Notes under the pieces: model-generated
What the model was told of the DNA's origin: nothing
What the model saw: only the letters and a program-made list of their open reading frames with translations
Databases searched by the model: none
Assembly (NCBI RefSeq): GCF_016406105.1
Contig: NZ_CP066308.1
Span: forward strand, 2,081,501-2,145,500
Source: Brevibacillus composti
Lineage (GTDB): Bacteria > Bacillota > Bacilli > Brevibacillales > Brevibacillaceae
Direction of reading: 5' to 3'
Length of the DNA stretch: 64,000 nt
Translations under genes and position numbers: made by a program
Part shown: positions 8,282 through 17,096 of the stretch, one piece after another
Position numbering within the stretch: position 1 is the first letter of the stretch
Layout of the letters: each line of letters starts with the position of its first letter

Positions 8282-9935
8282 CATGCAATCCGTTTGCCAG
8301 GCCGCTGCCCGTGATGCCGTGCTTCCACTCGTAAGCGCGCAAGGCGATTTCCAGGCAGAGCCGCTTATCTGGCTGAGACAATTCCACGCCCAGGCATTCC
8401 TCTATTTTTTCCAGACGGTGGTAGAGGGTTTGCCGGTGGATAAACAGCTTGTCCGCAGTATCCTGCTTGGAGAGGTGATTGTCCAGATAGACCCGCAGCG
8501 TTTTGACCAGCTGCGTGTTGTTTTCCGCATCATAGCGGAGGAGCGGACCGAGATAATCATGGATGAAATGGGTGAGAACCGGCTCCTGCGGGACGTGGAA
8601 CAGCAGACGAAAGAGGCCCAGCTCCGAGAAGTACGGGCTGTCGGTGTCACGCTGAAAGATGAGCGCCTGCTCAGATTCGGCCAGATGCTTCCCGGCATCC
8701 GACAGTTGTTCCCCAGGTCTGCTGACGCCAAAGAATACCTCCGTTTCGGGGCCCATGGCCTGTCGGCATACCCGCTTCATCTCCGACATCGCTTTGTCCA
8801 GATTTTTTCGGATATCGCTCGGGTGGGTCGGACTGATCAAGAGCAGATAAAAACGGTTCCCGAGACAACGGATAAAGGGGCGGAATCCCAGCCTGGTCAA
8901 AAGGGAGCGGAATACCCCCGTCAATTCATGCGGCGGCAGGGGAGAAGAGGCGTCCTCCATGCCCCGATGCAGGGAGAGGATCATGGAATGGTACGTCGGC
9001 GTCTTTCCTTTTCCGGTCAATCCGAGTAGCGAGCGGATCTGCTCTTCGGGGAGCGTCCGGTTTGCGATCAAATCGTCAAAGAGCCGATTTTCTGCGGCGA
9101 GCATCTGTTCTTCGGCAAACATCTTGCGCATCAGGATTTGGGCCATGGCGCTGACGGTGTAGTCGAGGGTCAGCAGCAGGTATTCATCGGGGTCCCGGTC
9201 GAACAGGATCAGTCCGACGTAGGCGAGCAGATGACCCATGCCTGTGATCGGATGGTAGACCAGCTTCTTTTTGTCTGAGAGGGCGATGACGCCGCTTTGC
9301 ACATCCATCTCACCCGCCTGCGGCAGCACGGAGCGGATGAGGCTGGACATCTCGCTTTGCACCGCCTGCGGCAAGAGCGGCACATAGAGCGGGTGGCCGT
9401 CTAGCGGAAAGAAGAACACTTGTGTGTGCACGTTTGATTGAAAATGCTGCAGGAGCTTGGGTATCCCCTGTGCCTGCAGACTGAGCTGCTGCAGGCTGCG
9501 GGAGTAGCTCTCCAGGTTGCGCAGCGCCTGCATCTGGCGATTGATCAAGAGCTCGTGCAAATCCTGGGTGATATTCACAAATCGAACGGGCTTGGTAAAG
9601 ACGATGAGAGGAAAGTCGTGATGATTTGCCAGCTCCAGCATATCTTCTGGTACAGAGGGGATATAATCGCCCAGCTCGATACATAGTCCGACGGCTTTTC
9701 GCGATATCAGCTCGGAGAGGTAGGCCAGCCGTTTTTCCTTTGCCTCGCCAAATCCCAGACCGGTGGACAGAATCAGCTCTTCGCCGTTCAAGTACTGGAC
9801 GGTATGGGCGGCTTCCAGCACATGCACCCAGCGGACGGCACGGGATAATCCGCGGCTGCCCGCTACCACCACCGCGTGCTGAAACAGCGGCCGCTTCACG
9901 ACATCTGCCACGGTCAAGCGCCATTCTTTGTTCAT
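8256..9935 (-). CDS. PucR family transcriptional regulator of pyrimidine/purine catabolism
   Basis: 559 residues with PucR architecture. The N-terminal sensing domain (residues about 8-125) opens VADVVKRPLFQHAVVVAG. A GGDEF-like middle region follows. The C-terminal helix-turn-helix (about 480-545) contains the family signature LSKQDTADKLFIHRQTLYHRL. The ATG has a GGAGGG site. It is divergent from the catabolic operon starting at 10068, with 132 bases between them, so it is the obvious regulator of the pyrimidine genes, probably responding to a pathway intermediate. Whether it activates or represses cannot be told from the sequence. Confidence 0.88.
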   Translation of the reverse strand: MNKEWRLTVADVVKRPLFQHAVVVAGSRGLSRAVRWVHVLEAAHTVQYLNGEELILSTGLGFGEAKEKRLAYLSELISRKAVGLCIELGDYIPSVPEDMLELANHHDFPLIVFTKPVRFVNITQDLHELLINRQMQALRNLESYSRSLQQLSLQAQGIPKLLQHFQSNVHTQVFFFPLDGHPLYVPLLPQAVQSEMSSLIRSVLPQAGEMDVQSGVIALSDKKKLVYHPITGMGHLLAYVGLILFDRDPDEYLLLTLDYTVSAMAQILMRKMFAEEQMLAAENRLFDDLIANRTLPEEQIRSLLGLTGKGKTPTYHSMILSLHRGMEDASSPLPPHELTGVFRSLLTRLGFRPFIRCLGNRFYLLLISPTHPSDIRKNLDKAMSEMKRVCRQAMGPETEVFFGVSRPGEQLSDAGKHLAESEQALIFQRDTDSPYFSELGLFRLLFHVPQEPVLTHFIHDYLGPLLRYDAENNTQLVKTLRVYLDNHLSKQDTADKLFIHRQTLYHRLEKIEECLGVELSQPDKRLCLEIALRAYEWKHGITGSGLANGLHEKKAQPSR

Positions 9936-10067
9936 TTACGCCCTCCTTATAGACAGTATGTAACATGAATACTAGCGAACTCCTGTCAGTTTGTCTAGTG
10001 AAGAGGGATGGAATGTTCAGATAAGATGGAATTATCAATCAAGGTTCGCAAAGGAGCTGAAGGTGTT

Positions 10068-11576
10068 ATGAGCATGACAACTGTTGGTCCCACACTGAAA
10101 AACTACATCGCTGGCGAGTGGGTCGAATCCGCCTCCGACCGCTATGAGGACATCCCCAATCCGGCCACTGGCGACCTGCTGTCCCGCGTGCCGCTCTCGA
10201 CGAAAGAAGACGTGGACAAGGCTGTTCAGGCGGCCAAGGCTGCTTTTCCCGCATGGAGCAAGACGCCCGCCGTGGATCGCGCCCGGATCATGTTCCGCTT
10301 CCAACACTTGCTTTGGCAGCATCAAGATGAACTGGCGCAAATGATCACCTTGGAGAACGGAAAAAATCTGGCCGAGGCTCACGCAGAGCTGCTGCGCGCT
10401 GTCGAGATGGTCGAATTCGCGGCAGGAATGCCAACCCTGTTGATGGGCGAGACCTTGCCGAACATCGCGCAAAACATCGACTGTCAAGTCATCCGCTTCC
10501 CGCTCGGTGTGGTCGGCGGCATCACCCCGTTCAACTTCCCGCTGATGGTGCCGATGTGGATGTACCCGATCGCGATTACGGCAGGGAATACCTTTGTCCT
10601 CAAGCCTTCGGAGCGCACCCCGCTCTCTTCGATCCGCATCGCCGAGCTGCTGAAGGAAGCAGGGCTGCCGGACGGCGTGTTCAATGTGGTTAACGGCGCC
10701 CATGACGTGGTCAATGGACTGCTGGAGCATCCGGATGTGAAAGCCATTTCCTTCGTCGGTTCCCAGCCGGTCGCGGAGTACGTCTACAAGACGGCAGCAG
10801 CGCATGGCAAGCGGGTACAAGCGCTGGCTGGCGCGAAAAACCATCATCTCGTCATGCCGGACACCAACCTGCAGCGCGCTGCCAAAACCATCGTCAGCTC
10901 CGCATTTGGCTGTGCCGGCGAGCGGTGCATGGCCGCCAGCGCGGTCGTAGCGGTCGAGGAGATCGCCGACGAGCTGATCCAGCATCTGATCGCCGAGTCC
11001 AACGCACTGAAGATGGGCAATGGGCTGGAAGAAGGAGTCGATCTGGGTCCAGTGATCCGTCCATCCCATCTGGAAAAAGTGCACGGCTTCATCGAGCAGG
11101 GGCTTGCTGCCGGCGCCGAGCTGGTCCGCGACGGGCGGGAAGATGCCAAAGCGCAGCCGGATGGCTATTTCCTCGGGCCGACGATCTTCGATAAAGCAGA
11201 TGCGGAAATGGTCATCGTCCGCGATGAAATTTTTGCCCCTGTGCTCAGCGTGATGCGCGTCAAGAATTTTGAAGAGGGACTGGAGACGATCAGCAAATCC
11301 CGCTTCGGAAACGGCGCCACGATCTATACGGAAAACGGCAAATGGGGCCGGGAGTTCGTGCAGCGGGTGGAAGCAGGCATGGTCGGCGTCAACGTAGGCG
11401 TACCGGCACCGATGGGCTTCTTCGCCTTCACGGGCTGGAAGAATTCCTTCTACGGCGATCTGCACGCCAACGGCAAGGACGGCGTGGACTTCTTCACCAA
11501 GAAAAAGACGATCACTTCCCGTTGGTTCGACGACGGCGACACCAGTATCGGTTCTCAAAAAGTATTCGTGAAATAG
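10068..11576 (+). CDS. mmsA: CoA-acylating methylmalonate/malonate-semialdehyde dehydrogenase
   Basis: Converts malonate semialdehyde (from beta-alanine) to acetyl-CoA and methylmalonate semialdehyde (from beta-aminoisobutyrate) to propionyl-CoA, with NAD and CoA. 502 residues, an aldehyde dehydrogenase of the MmsA/IolA type. Catalytic Cys287 lies in FGCAGERCMA, which is characteristic of this subgroup, and the cofactor region has PFNFPLMVPMWM. The open frame extends 20 codons upstream, but the ATG after GGAGCTGAAGG gives the normal N-terminus. First gene after the divergent regulator, 18 bases before the aminotransferase. In a locus with uracil-degrading enzymes it is the final step. Confidence 0.92.
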   Translation: MSMTTVGPTLKNYIAGEWVESASDRYEDIPNPATGDLLSRVPLSTKEDVDKAVQAAKAAFPAWSKTPAVDRARIMFRFQHLLWQHQDELAQMITLENGKNLAEAHAELLRAVEMVEFAAGMPTLLMGETLPNIAQNIDCQVIRFPLGVVGGITPFNFPLMVPMWMYPIAITAGNTFVLKPSERTPLSSIRIAELLKEAGLPDGVFNVVNGAHDVVNGLLEHPDVKAISFVGSQPVAEYVYKTAAAHGKRVQALAGAKNHHLVMPDTNLQRAAKTIVSSAFGCAGERCMAASAVVAVEEIADELIQHLIAESNALKMGNGLEEGVDLGPVIRPSHLEKVHGFIEQGLAAGAELVRDGREDAKAQPDGYFLGPTIFDKADAEMVIVRDEIFAPVLSVMRVKNFEEGLETISKSRFGNGATIYTENGKWGREFVQRVEAGMVGVNVGVPAPMGFFAFTGWKNSFYGDLHANGKDGVDFFTKKKTITSRWFDDGDTSIGSQKVFVK

Positions 11577-11594
11577 CGAAAGGGAGGAACGAAG

Positions 11595-12962
11595 ATGAGC
11601 CAAGATCAACAAATCCGCACCGTTGACAAAGAAGCTCTGCTGGAAAAAGACCGCGCCCATATGTGGCATCACATGTCGCCCTTCAACCCCAACCCCATGA
11701 TCGTGACGGAAGCAAGCGGCTCCTGGGTGACGGATATCGATGGGAATAAATACCTGGACGGGATGTCCGGCCTCTGGTGCGTGAACATCGGCTACGGTCG
11801 TCAGGAGCTGGCGGACGCCGCTTACGAGCAGCTGAAGGAAATGGCCTACTTCCCGCTGACGCAAAGCCATGTGCCGGCCATCAAGCTGTCGGAAAAAGTC
11901 AGCGAGTGGCTGGGGGACGAGTACCGCGTCTTTTTCTCCAACAGCGGCTCGGAGGCAAATGAAGTCGCTTTCAAGATCGCACGCCAATACCACCATCAGA
12001 ACGGGGAGCCGGGACGCTATAAATTTATCTCCCGCCACCGCGCGTATCATGGAAATACCATGGGGGCATTGGCCGCCACTGGCCAGTCCATCCGCAAGCA
12101 GAAATACGAGCCGCTCGCGCCGGGCTTCCTCCATGTCTCGCCGCCGTATTGTTACCGCTGTCCGTTCGGCAAAACCTACGGCAACTGCAATCTCGAGTGC
12201 GCCCAGGTCTATGATGAAGTGATCAACTGGGAAGGCGCAGGCAGCGTCGCTGCGGTGATCATGGAGCCGACGATTACCGGAGGCGGCGTCATCGTCCCGC
12301 CGCCGGAGTATATGCCGAAAGTGCGGGAGATCTGCGACAAATACGGTGTGCTGTTGATCGTCGATGAGGTCATCTGCGGCTTTGGCCGCTCCGGTCAAAA
12401 ATTCGGCCACCAGAATTTTGGCGTCAAACCGGACATCGTGACGATGGCCAAAGGCATTACCAGTGCGTATCTGCCGCTCTCCGCCACAGCGGTGCGGGCA
12501 GAGATCGCCGATAAATTCAACGAGCAAGGCGTCAATCTGCACTTCCGCCATGTCAATACATTCGGCGGAAATCCGGCAGCCTGTGCGCTCGCACTGAAAA
12601 ACCTCGAGCTGATGGAAGAGGAGCAGATGATCGAGCGGGCGGGCAGGCTGGGCGAGGAGCTGCGCGAAAAGCTCGCGTTCCTGGAAGAGCATCCGAATGT
12701 CGGCGATATCCGCAGCTTCGGATTCCTGATGGGAATCGAGATGGTAGAGAATCGGGACACCAAGGAGCCGGCCGCCCCTGACAAACTGGCCAAGATCATC
12801 GGTGCCTGCAAGAAGCGCGGTCTGATCATCGGCCGCAATGGAGACACGGTACCCGGGTTCAACAACGTGCTGACGCTTTCTCCGCCGTTCTCGACCACCA
12901 GCGAGGATATCAACTTCATCGCCCAGGTGCTGCGGGAAGCATTTGACGAGCTGAACCAGTAA
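11595..12962 (+). CDS. Omega-aminotransferase, likely beta-alanine:pyruvate
   Basis: Class III PLP-dependent aminotransferase, 455 residues. Lys286 in TMAKGITS is the PLP lysine. SNSGSEANEVAFK binds phosphate and VIVDEVICGFGR supplies the PLP aspartate. The N-terminal RAHMWHHMSPF is typical of beta-alanine/omega-amino acid:pyruvate transaminases. By context it removes the amino group of beta-alanine or beta-aminoisobutyrate, producing the semialdehyde used by the preceding gene. The start has a GGGAGG site. A strong terminator follows, so it closes a two-gene operon. Substrate is inferred from neighbours. Confidence 0.88.
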   Translation: MSQDQQIRTVDKEALLEKDRAHMWHHMSPFNPNPMIVTEASGSWVTDIDGNKYLDGMSGLWCVNIGYGRQELADAAYEQLKEMAYFPLTQSHVPAIKLSEKVSEWLGDEYRVFFSNSGSEANEVAFKIARQYHHQNGEPGRYKFISRHRAYHGNTMGALAATGQSIRKQKYEPLAPGFLHVSPPYCYRCPFGKTYGNCNLECAQVYDEVINWEGAGSVAAVIMEPTITGGGVIVPPPEYMPKVREICDKYGVLLIVDEVICGFGRSGQKFGHQNFGVKPDIVTMAKGITSAYLPLSATAVRAEIADKFNEQGVNLHFRHVNTFGGNPAACALALKNLELMEEEQMIERAGRLGEELREKLAFLEEHPNVGDIRSFGFLMGIEMVENRDTKEPAAPDKLAKIIGACKKRGLIIGRNGDTVPGFNNVLTLSPPFSTTSEDINFIAQVLREAFDELNQ

Positions 12963-12980
12963 GAGTCTCGCCCGATCATC

Positions 12981-13039
12981 AAAAAAACCCTACCCTTTGG
13001 TCCGTCCAGCTTTTAGCTGGCGCCAGGGGCAGGGTTTTT
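12981..13039 (+). terminator. Rho-independent terminator after the aminotransferase gene
   Basis: A-rich sequence plus CCCTACCCTTTGG pairs with CCAGGGGCAGGG, followed by TTTTT. An inner hairpin (CCAGC-TTTTA-GCTGG) nests in the loop. It ends the two-gene operon. Confidence 0.85.
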
Positions 13040-13154
13040 ACTTGTCCGGAAAGGGATTGACGCCGCTGGTTGAACATGGTAACGTAAGGCTCAATGAAAG
13101 TATAGTAAATTAGTAGGAATTGTTGCTTTTCCAACAAGCGAGGAGAGAGAAACC

Positions 13155-14480
13155 ATGCAAACCAAACGTACCATCGTTCATCTGACCGCTTCCGCAGCCC
13201 TGCTGTCTGCTCTGGCCCTGTCCACAGGCGCACATGTGCATGCAGCCGCAACCGCCCCGTATCTGGCCGCTGTACCGGCACAGTCCGCTTCTGCCCAAGA
13301 GACGGCGGCATACCTGCAGCAGCAGTTCGGTATCAAGCTCTCGGGCACCATCACAAAACCGCAGTTTGAAAAAGGACTCCTGAAGGTGCGCGCTTCATCC
13401 GCAATCCTGTCTTCGGAGGAGGGAGAGGCCGCCTTTTTCCAGGGAGCGGACAAAAGCGGAAGCCTTCAGGTCTGGGAGGCCGTCAGTGCAGCAGTAAAAG
13501 CGGCTGAGCTGAAGGAGCTCGCCTACACCTACACGGATGAACAGATCGCGGCCGCTTGGAAAACTGCAGGCTGGAGCTATACGCCGGAAGGGTCCATCGC
13601 AAAAGAAGCCGCCCAGGAGATTGCCGCCGCGCTAGATACCGGTTTCCTGACCGTACCCCATGCGGGCGGATATAAACTGGATGCCGCCCTCACCGCGGAG
13701 CTCGGCTACCAGCTCCTCGGCAAAGTGGCTGAATTCCTGGGTGAGCAGCAACATTTCCTTGGATACATCAGCGAGCCTGACATTTACGGCAAGCTGGTGC
13801 AGGCCTGGAACGAATCTGTGCTGATCAAGTCCGAGGAGCTCCAAAAGACCGTTGATGAGGCGCTGAAACAAAATTTGATCACCGGTTACAATCTGAAGGA
13901 CACGCAGTATGATCCGCATTTTGATCCGGCCCGCACGATTACCTACGGTCACAGCGACATCATCCATGCCGTCCAGCTGATCGGGCTGCTCAAGCGTGAG
14001 GGCATCGAGGCCAAAGTCCAGCTGGAGCCGAAAACTTCCGCCTTCGTCTACCTCAAGGAGTGGGGCGAGCCGGTTGAGACCGACAACTACCAGGTCGCTT
14101 CGATTGAAAACGGAAATCATATCGCCTACGCGAAAGAATACGACCTCAGCCTAGAATTCGCGTCAGTCAAAGAAAAGGAGCAATTCCAGCCGCTGGTGCT
14201 CAAGTACGCCAAGAAGAACGAGGAAAACGCGGCAGGCCTCTTGAAATCCTCCTGGTGGCAGCCGCTCTATTACTCGCTGACCGAGCTGGAGGACTACCCG
14301 GTGATTACCAATCACGTTTTGAAAAACGGCAGATACCTGGCCCAGTCCTTTACCTTGAACGAGGAATCGGCAAAGGTCATCGCGGGATTGAAAAAAGTAA
14401 ATCCGGCGATCACGGTAGAGAGCTATCAATTCTGGGTCGACCAGCCGTTCCACAATTATTTGAAAGGCGATTACAAGTAA
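13155..14480 (+). CDS. Secreted protein of unknown function
   Basis: 441 residues with a clear signal peptide (QTKR, then an Ala/Leu-rich core to about residue 31, AHA-type cleavage). The mature part is alpha-rich and has no motif I recognise. Two stretches of about 80 residues look loosely alike, each with hydrophobic helices and aromatic ends (near 95-140 and 165-240). The C-terminal part, from about 280, has an alternating charged/hydrophobic pattern. A GGAGAG site precedes the ATG. It lies between two terminated blocks of the pyrimidine locus and is convergent with the next two genes, four bases apart. I do not assign a function. Confidence 0.75.
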   Translation: MQTKRTIVHLTASAALLSALALSTGAHVHAAATAPYLAAVPAQSASAQETAAYLQQQFGIKLSGTITKPQFEKGLLKVRASSAILSSEEGEAAFFQGADKSGSLQVWEAVSAAVKAAELKELAYTYTDEQIAAAWKTAGWSYTPEGSIAKEAAQEIAAALDTGFLTVPHAGGYKLDAALTAELGYQLLGKVAEFLGEQQHFLGYISEPDIYGKLVQAWNESVLIKSEELQKTVDEALKQNLITGYNLKDTQYDPHFDPARTITYGHSDIIHAVQLIGLLKREGIEAKVQLEPKTSAFVYLKEWGEPVETDNYQVASIENGNHIAYAKEYDLSLEFASVKEKEQFQPLVLKYAKKNEENAAGLLKSSWWQPLYYSLTELEDYPVITNHVLKNGRYLAQSFTLNEESAKVIAGLKKVNPAITVESYQFWVDQPFHNYLKGDYK

Positions 14481-14484
14481 CAGG

Positions 14485-14910
14485 TCACTCTTGCCCTTCC
14501 TCTTTGCGGGACTCTCGCTCGTCCCGCTCCGCCTGATAAGCGCGGAGGCCGCGAATGAACATCTCGAGGATCACTTCGTGCTGGGTCTTGCTGGACACTT
14601 TCATCCGAATTTGCTCCAGCTCCGCTACCAGTTCCGAGTCGAGATGCAGATTGATCGTCTTGCCCTTGCTTCGGGGATGGATCTCGTAATGGCTGCCGTT
14701 TTTTTTCAGTACGCCATCGACAATCGCCCCTTTTCCCAGGGCTTTACGCTGTGGGAGATACAAGCAAGGCGCTTCCAGCACAATATGGGTCAGCTCCTCA
14801 CTAAAGCGAATGCTGAGGGGCTGCCCCTTTTTTTTATGGAAATCGCGGATTTGCCGGGAATAGTCCTGGTTTTCGATTGTATTTGGCAAGCGAATGGAAA
14901 CCGTCTCCAT
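14485..14910 (-). CDS. Uncharacterised protein with ribbon-helix-helix-like C-terminal half
   Basis: 141 residues. The second half (about 85-130) reads TINLHLDSELVAELEQI then a helix with VILEMFIRGLRAYQ, the strand-helix-helix pattern of CopG/Arc-type DNA-binding proteins. The tail is strongly charged. The first half is not recognised. It follows the next gene upstream by nine bases and was probably co-transcribed with it. Together they could be a small DNA-binding pair; this is an inference from pattern alone. Confidence 0.6.
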   Translation of the reverse strand: METVSIRLPNTIENQDYSRQIRDFHKKKGQPLSIRFSEELTHIVLEAPCLYLPQRKALGKGAIVDGVLKKNGSHYEIHPRSKGKTINLHLDSELVAELEQIRMKVSSKTQHEVILEMFIRGLRAYQAERDERESRKEEGQE

Positions 14911-14919
14911 AACTCCTCC

Positions 14920-15483
14920 TTACGACGGGTCCGCCATGGCGGTTGCCTCCGTATTACTGGCGCTCAGTAAGGCGTTCTCCGCGATCTCCTCGATCACTTC
15001 GCCGCTTGCTTCCAATTGCGCTTGATAGACGAACAGCTGGTCGATGGAATCGGCCTCTCTCGCGTTCACTGCGGTGATGACCGCCCATTTCACATCCTCG
15101 CCGACCTTTAGCAGTACCCGATCCAGCACGTCGTAGCGGGGGTGGAGCCATCCTTTTTGATAGAGAAACCGAAACACGTCGGCTCGCGGGTAGAGATGGC
15201 GCTTCTTCCCCTGTTTTCCGGCGAGCAAGGGAAAGGCCTCCCTTTCCTCGACAACCTGGCCGAGATGTCCTTCGTCCGCCCAGCGTTTGATCGAGGCCAT
15301 GCTGCCGGTGCGGCCGCAGCGGGTGGCGAGCAACTCCAGAATTTCACGGGAAGAAATGTATGTTTGCCTGAGGCGCTGCTGGGCTTCGAACGATTCCCAT
15401 TCCTGCTCCAGTGCCCCTAGCCTATCGGTCAACTCTTCGATCTGCTGCCGAAGTCTGGCAATCAGCTGCGGATAGTTCTTCAT
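14920..15483 (-). CDS. Uncharacterised coiled-coil protein with MerR-like helix-turn-helix
   Basis: 187 residues from the ATG preceded by AAGGGAG; the frame extends 19 codons further but without a site. Residues 5-45 form a heptad-like coiled coil (RLRQQIEELTDRLGALEQEW). Residues about 45-110 contain SIKRWADEGHLGQ and YPRADVFRFLYQKGW, resembling the helix-turn-helix and wing of MerR/excisionase-type domains. First gene of a two-gene minus-strand unit, divergent from preT. It could regulate preT or be unrelated. Confidence 0.6.
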   Translation of the reverse strand: MKNYPQLIARLRQQIEELTDRLGALEQEWESFEAQQRLRQTYISSREILELLATRCGRTGSMASIKRWADEGHLGQVVEEREAFPLLAGKQGKKRHLYPRADVFRFLYQKGWLHPRYDVLDRVLLKVGEDVKWAVITAVNAREADSIDQLFVYQAQLEASGEVIEEIAENALLSASNTEATAMADPS

Positions 15484-15624
15484 GCCATTCTCCCTTTCTT
15501 CTGTCGCTTCTGTTACCAGCGTATTCGCAGCTGAAATCATTCATGACCGGGAAGTGTTTTTCATTCCGCCAGACGGCTACCTAAAAAATGAGATGAAAGA
15601 ATCATAAAAGGCTGGTTCCCTACA

Positions 15625-15653
15625 TTGATTAATAGCAAGGAAGCGATTATAGA
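15625..15653 (+). promoter_or_regulatory. Probable sigma-A promoter of preT-preA
   Basis: TTGATT and TATAGA are separated by 17 bases and lie 25 bases before the preT start, leaving room for its GAGGAGG site. No other promoter is visible before preT. Confidence 0.6.
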
Positions 15654-15677
15654 ACGCCCGAGGAGGTAGTTGCGAAA

Positions 15678-17045
15678 ATGAGCGTTCACCGCGAACAGAC
15701 CCAGACCTCTGCTTCGTTGGAAGCCAACTTTGCAGAAGTGGTTCCCGCCTTGAAGCCGAAAGAGGCCATCGACGAAGCGAACCGATGCCTTTTCTGTTAC
15801 GACGCCCCCTGTATCAAGGCTTGCCCCACCTCGATCGACATCCCGTCCTTTATCAAAAAAATCGCCACCGGCAATCTTCTCGGCTCGGCCAGAACGATCA
15901 TGGAAGCCAATCCGGTCGGGGCCAGCTGCGCCAGAGTCTGTCCGACAGAAGAGCTGTGCGAGGGGGCCTGCGTGCTCAACCATGCGTCCAAGCCGATCAT
16001 GATCGGCCTTTTGCAGCGGCACGCGACCGATTGGGCCATCAAAAACCGGCAGGTACTCTTTCAGCCGGGGGAAAAGAACGGGAAGCGCGTCGCCATCGTC
16101 GGCGGCGGTCCGGCGGGGCTTTCCGCAGCCAGGGAATTGGCCCGGCTCGGCTATGCGGTCACTGTTTTTGAAGCCAGGGAAAAGGCAGGAGGATTAAACA
16201 CGTATGGCATCGTCTCTTTCCGGCTGCCCCAGGAAATCTCCCTGTGGGAAGTACAGCAGGTGGAGAAGCTCGGCGTCGGGATCCGAACCAATACCAAGGT
16301 CGGGATCGATGTGCAGCCGCAGGAGCTGTTGGAGCAGTATGACTCCGTCCTCCTCGCGGTTGGGATGGGGGAAGTGCCGCGGCTGAATATCGAGGGAGAG
16401 GAGCTGGACGGCGTCCTCGATGCCATCTCGCTGGTAGAGGAGACGAAAACCAGACCGCTGCCTGACAGAATGTTCGGAAAAAAGGTCCTGGTCATCGGTG
16501 CGGGCAATACCGCGATCGACGCTGCCACCAGCTCCAAGCGGCTGGGAGCCGGGCAGGTGCAGATTCTCTACCGGCGCACCGAAAAAGAGATGACCTGTTA
16601 CCAGTTTGAGTATGAATTCGCCAAGCAGGACGGGGTTGAATTCCGCTGGCTGGTCGCACCGACGCGGATCATCGGGGAAAACGGCAAGGTGACCGGATTG
16701 GAGCTGATGCGCATGGAGCTGGGCGAGCCGGACGCCAAGGGCAGGAGAAAGCCGGTCCCGGTACCGGACAGCCAGTTCACAGTGGAGACGGACTTTGTCG
16801 TCAAAGCCATCGGACAGACCCGGCATGTACCGCTGATCGAAGCCTTTGGCCTGCAACACCATAACGGCATCGTCGCCGTTGAATCAGGCACGTACCGCAC
16901 CTCTGATCCTCGCGTCTACGCGGCCGGGGATGTGATCTTCGGCGGCGGCGGAACCGATGCCATGGTCGTGGATGCAGCCAATCACGGTGTGCGGGCGGCC
17001 CAGGCCATACACGCGGCGTTGAGCGAGCAGAGACAGACCGTCTGA
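15678..17045 (+). CDS. preT: NAD-dependent dihydropyrimidine dehydrogenase, PreT subunit
   Basis: Flavin and iron-sulfur subunit that passes electrons between NAD(H) and PreA in reduction of uracil and thymine. 455 residues, related to the small subunit of glutamate synthase. N-terminal cysteines (CLFCYDAPCIKACP and CARVCPTEELCEGAC) bind two [4Fe-4S] clusters. GGGPAGLSAAREL near residue 140 binds FAD and GAGNTAID near 275 binds NAD. The C-terminus has AAGDVIFGGG. It has its own promoter and lies about 50 bases before preA, its obligate partner. Confidence 0.92.
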   Translation: MSVHREQTQTSASLEANFAEVVPALKPKEAIDEANRCLFCYDAPCIKACPTSIDIPSFIKKIATGNLLGSARTIMEANPVGASCARVCPTEELCEGACVLNHASKPIMIGLLQRHATDWAIKNRQVLFQPGEKNGKRVAIVGGGPAGLSAARELARLGYAVTVFEAREKAGGLNTYGIVSFRLPQEISLWEVQQVEKLGVGIRTNTKVGIDVQPQELLEQYDSVLLAVGMGEVPRLNIEGEELDGVLDAISLVEETKTRPLPDRMFGKKVLVIGAGNTAIDAATSSKRLGAGQVQILYRRTEKEMTCYQFEYEFAKQDGVEFRWLVAPTRIIGENGKVTGLELMRMELGEPDAKGRRKPVPVPDSQFTVETDFVVKAIGQTRHVPLIEAFGLQHHNGIVAVESGTYRTSDPRVYAAGDVIFGGGGTDAMVVDAANHGVRAAQAIHAALSEQRQTV

Positions 17046-17096
17046 GGGACGGCTGTCCACTAGAGGATTTTGCCAGGTAGAAGGAGGCGTAGGGAA

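Noticed and set aside
10035..12692. Very long minus-strand open frame (885 codons) opposite mmsA and the aminotransferase gene
   Set aside because: It is antisense to two well-supported enzymes, has no ribosome site and its product is His/Arg/Asp-rich with no motif; an effect of codon bias.
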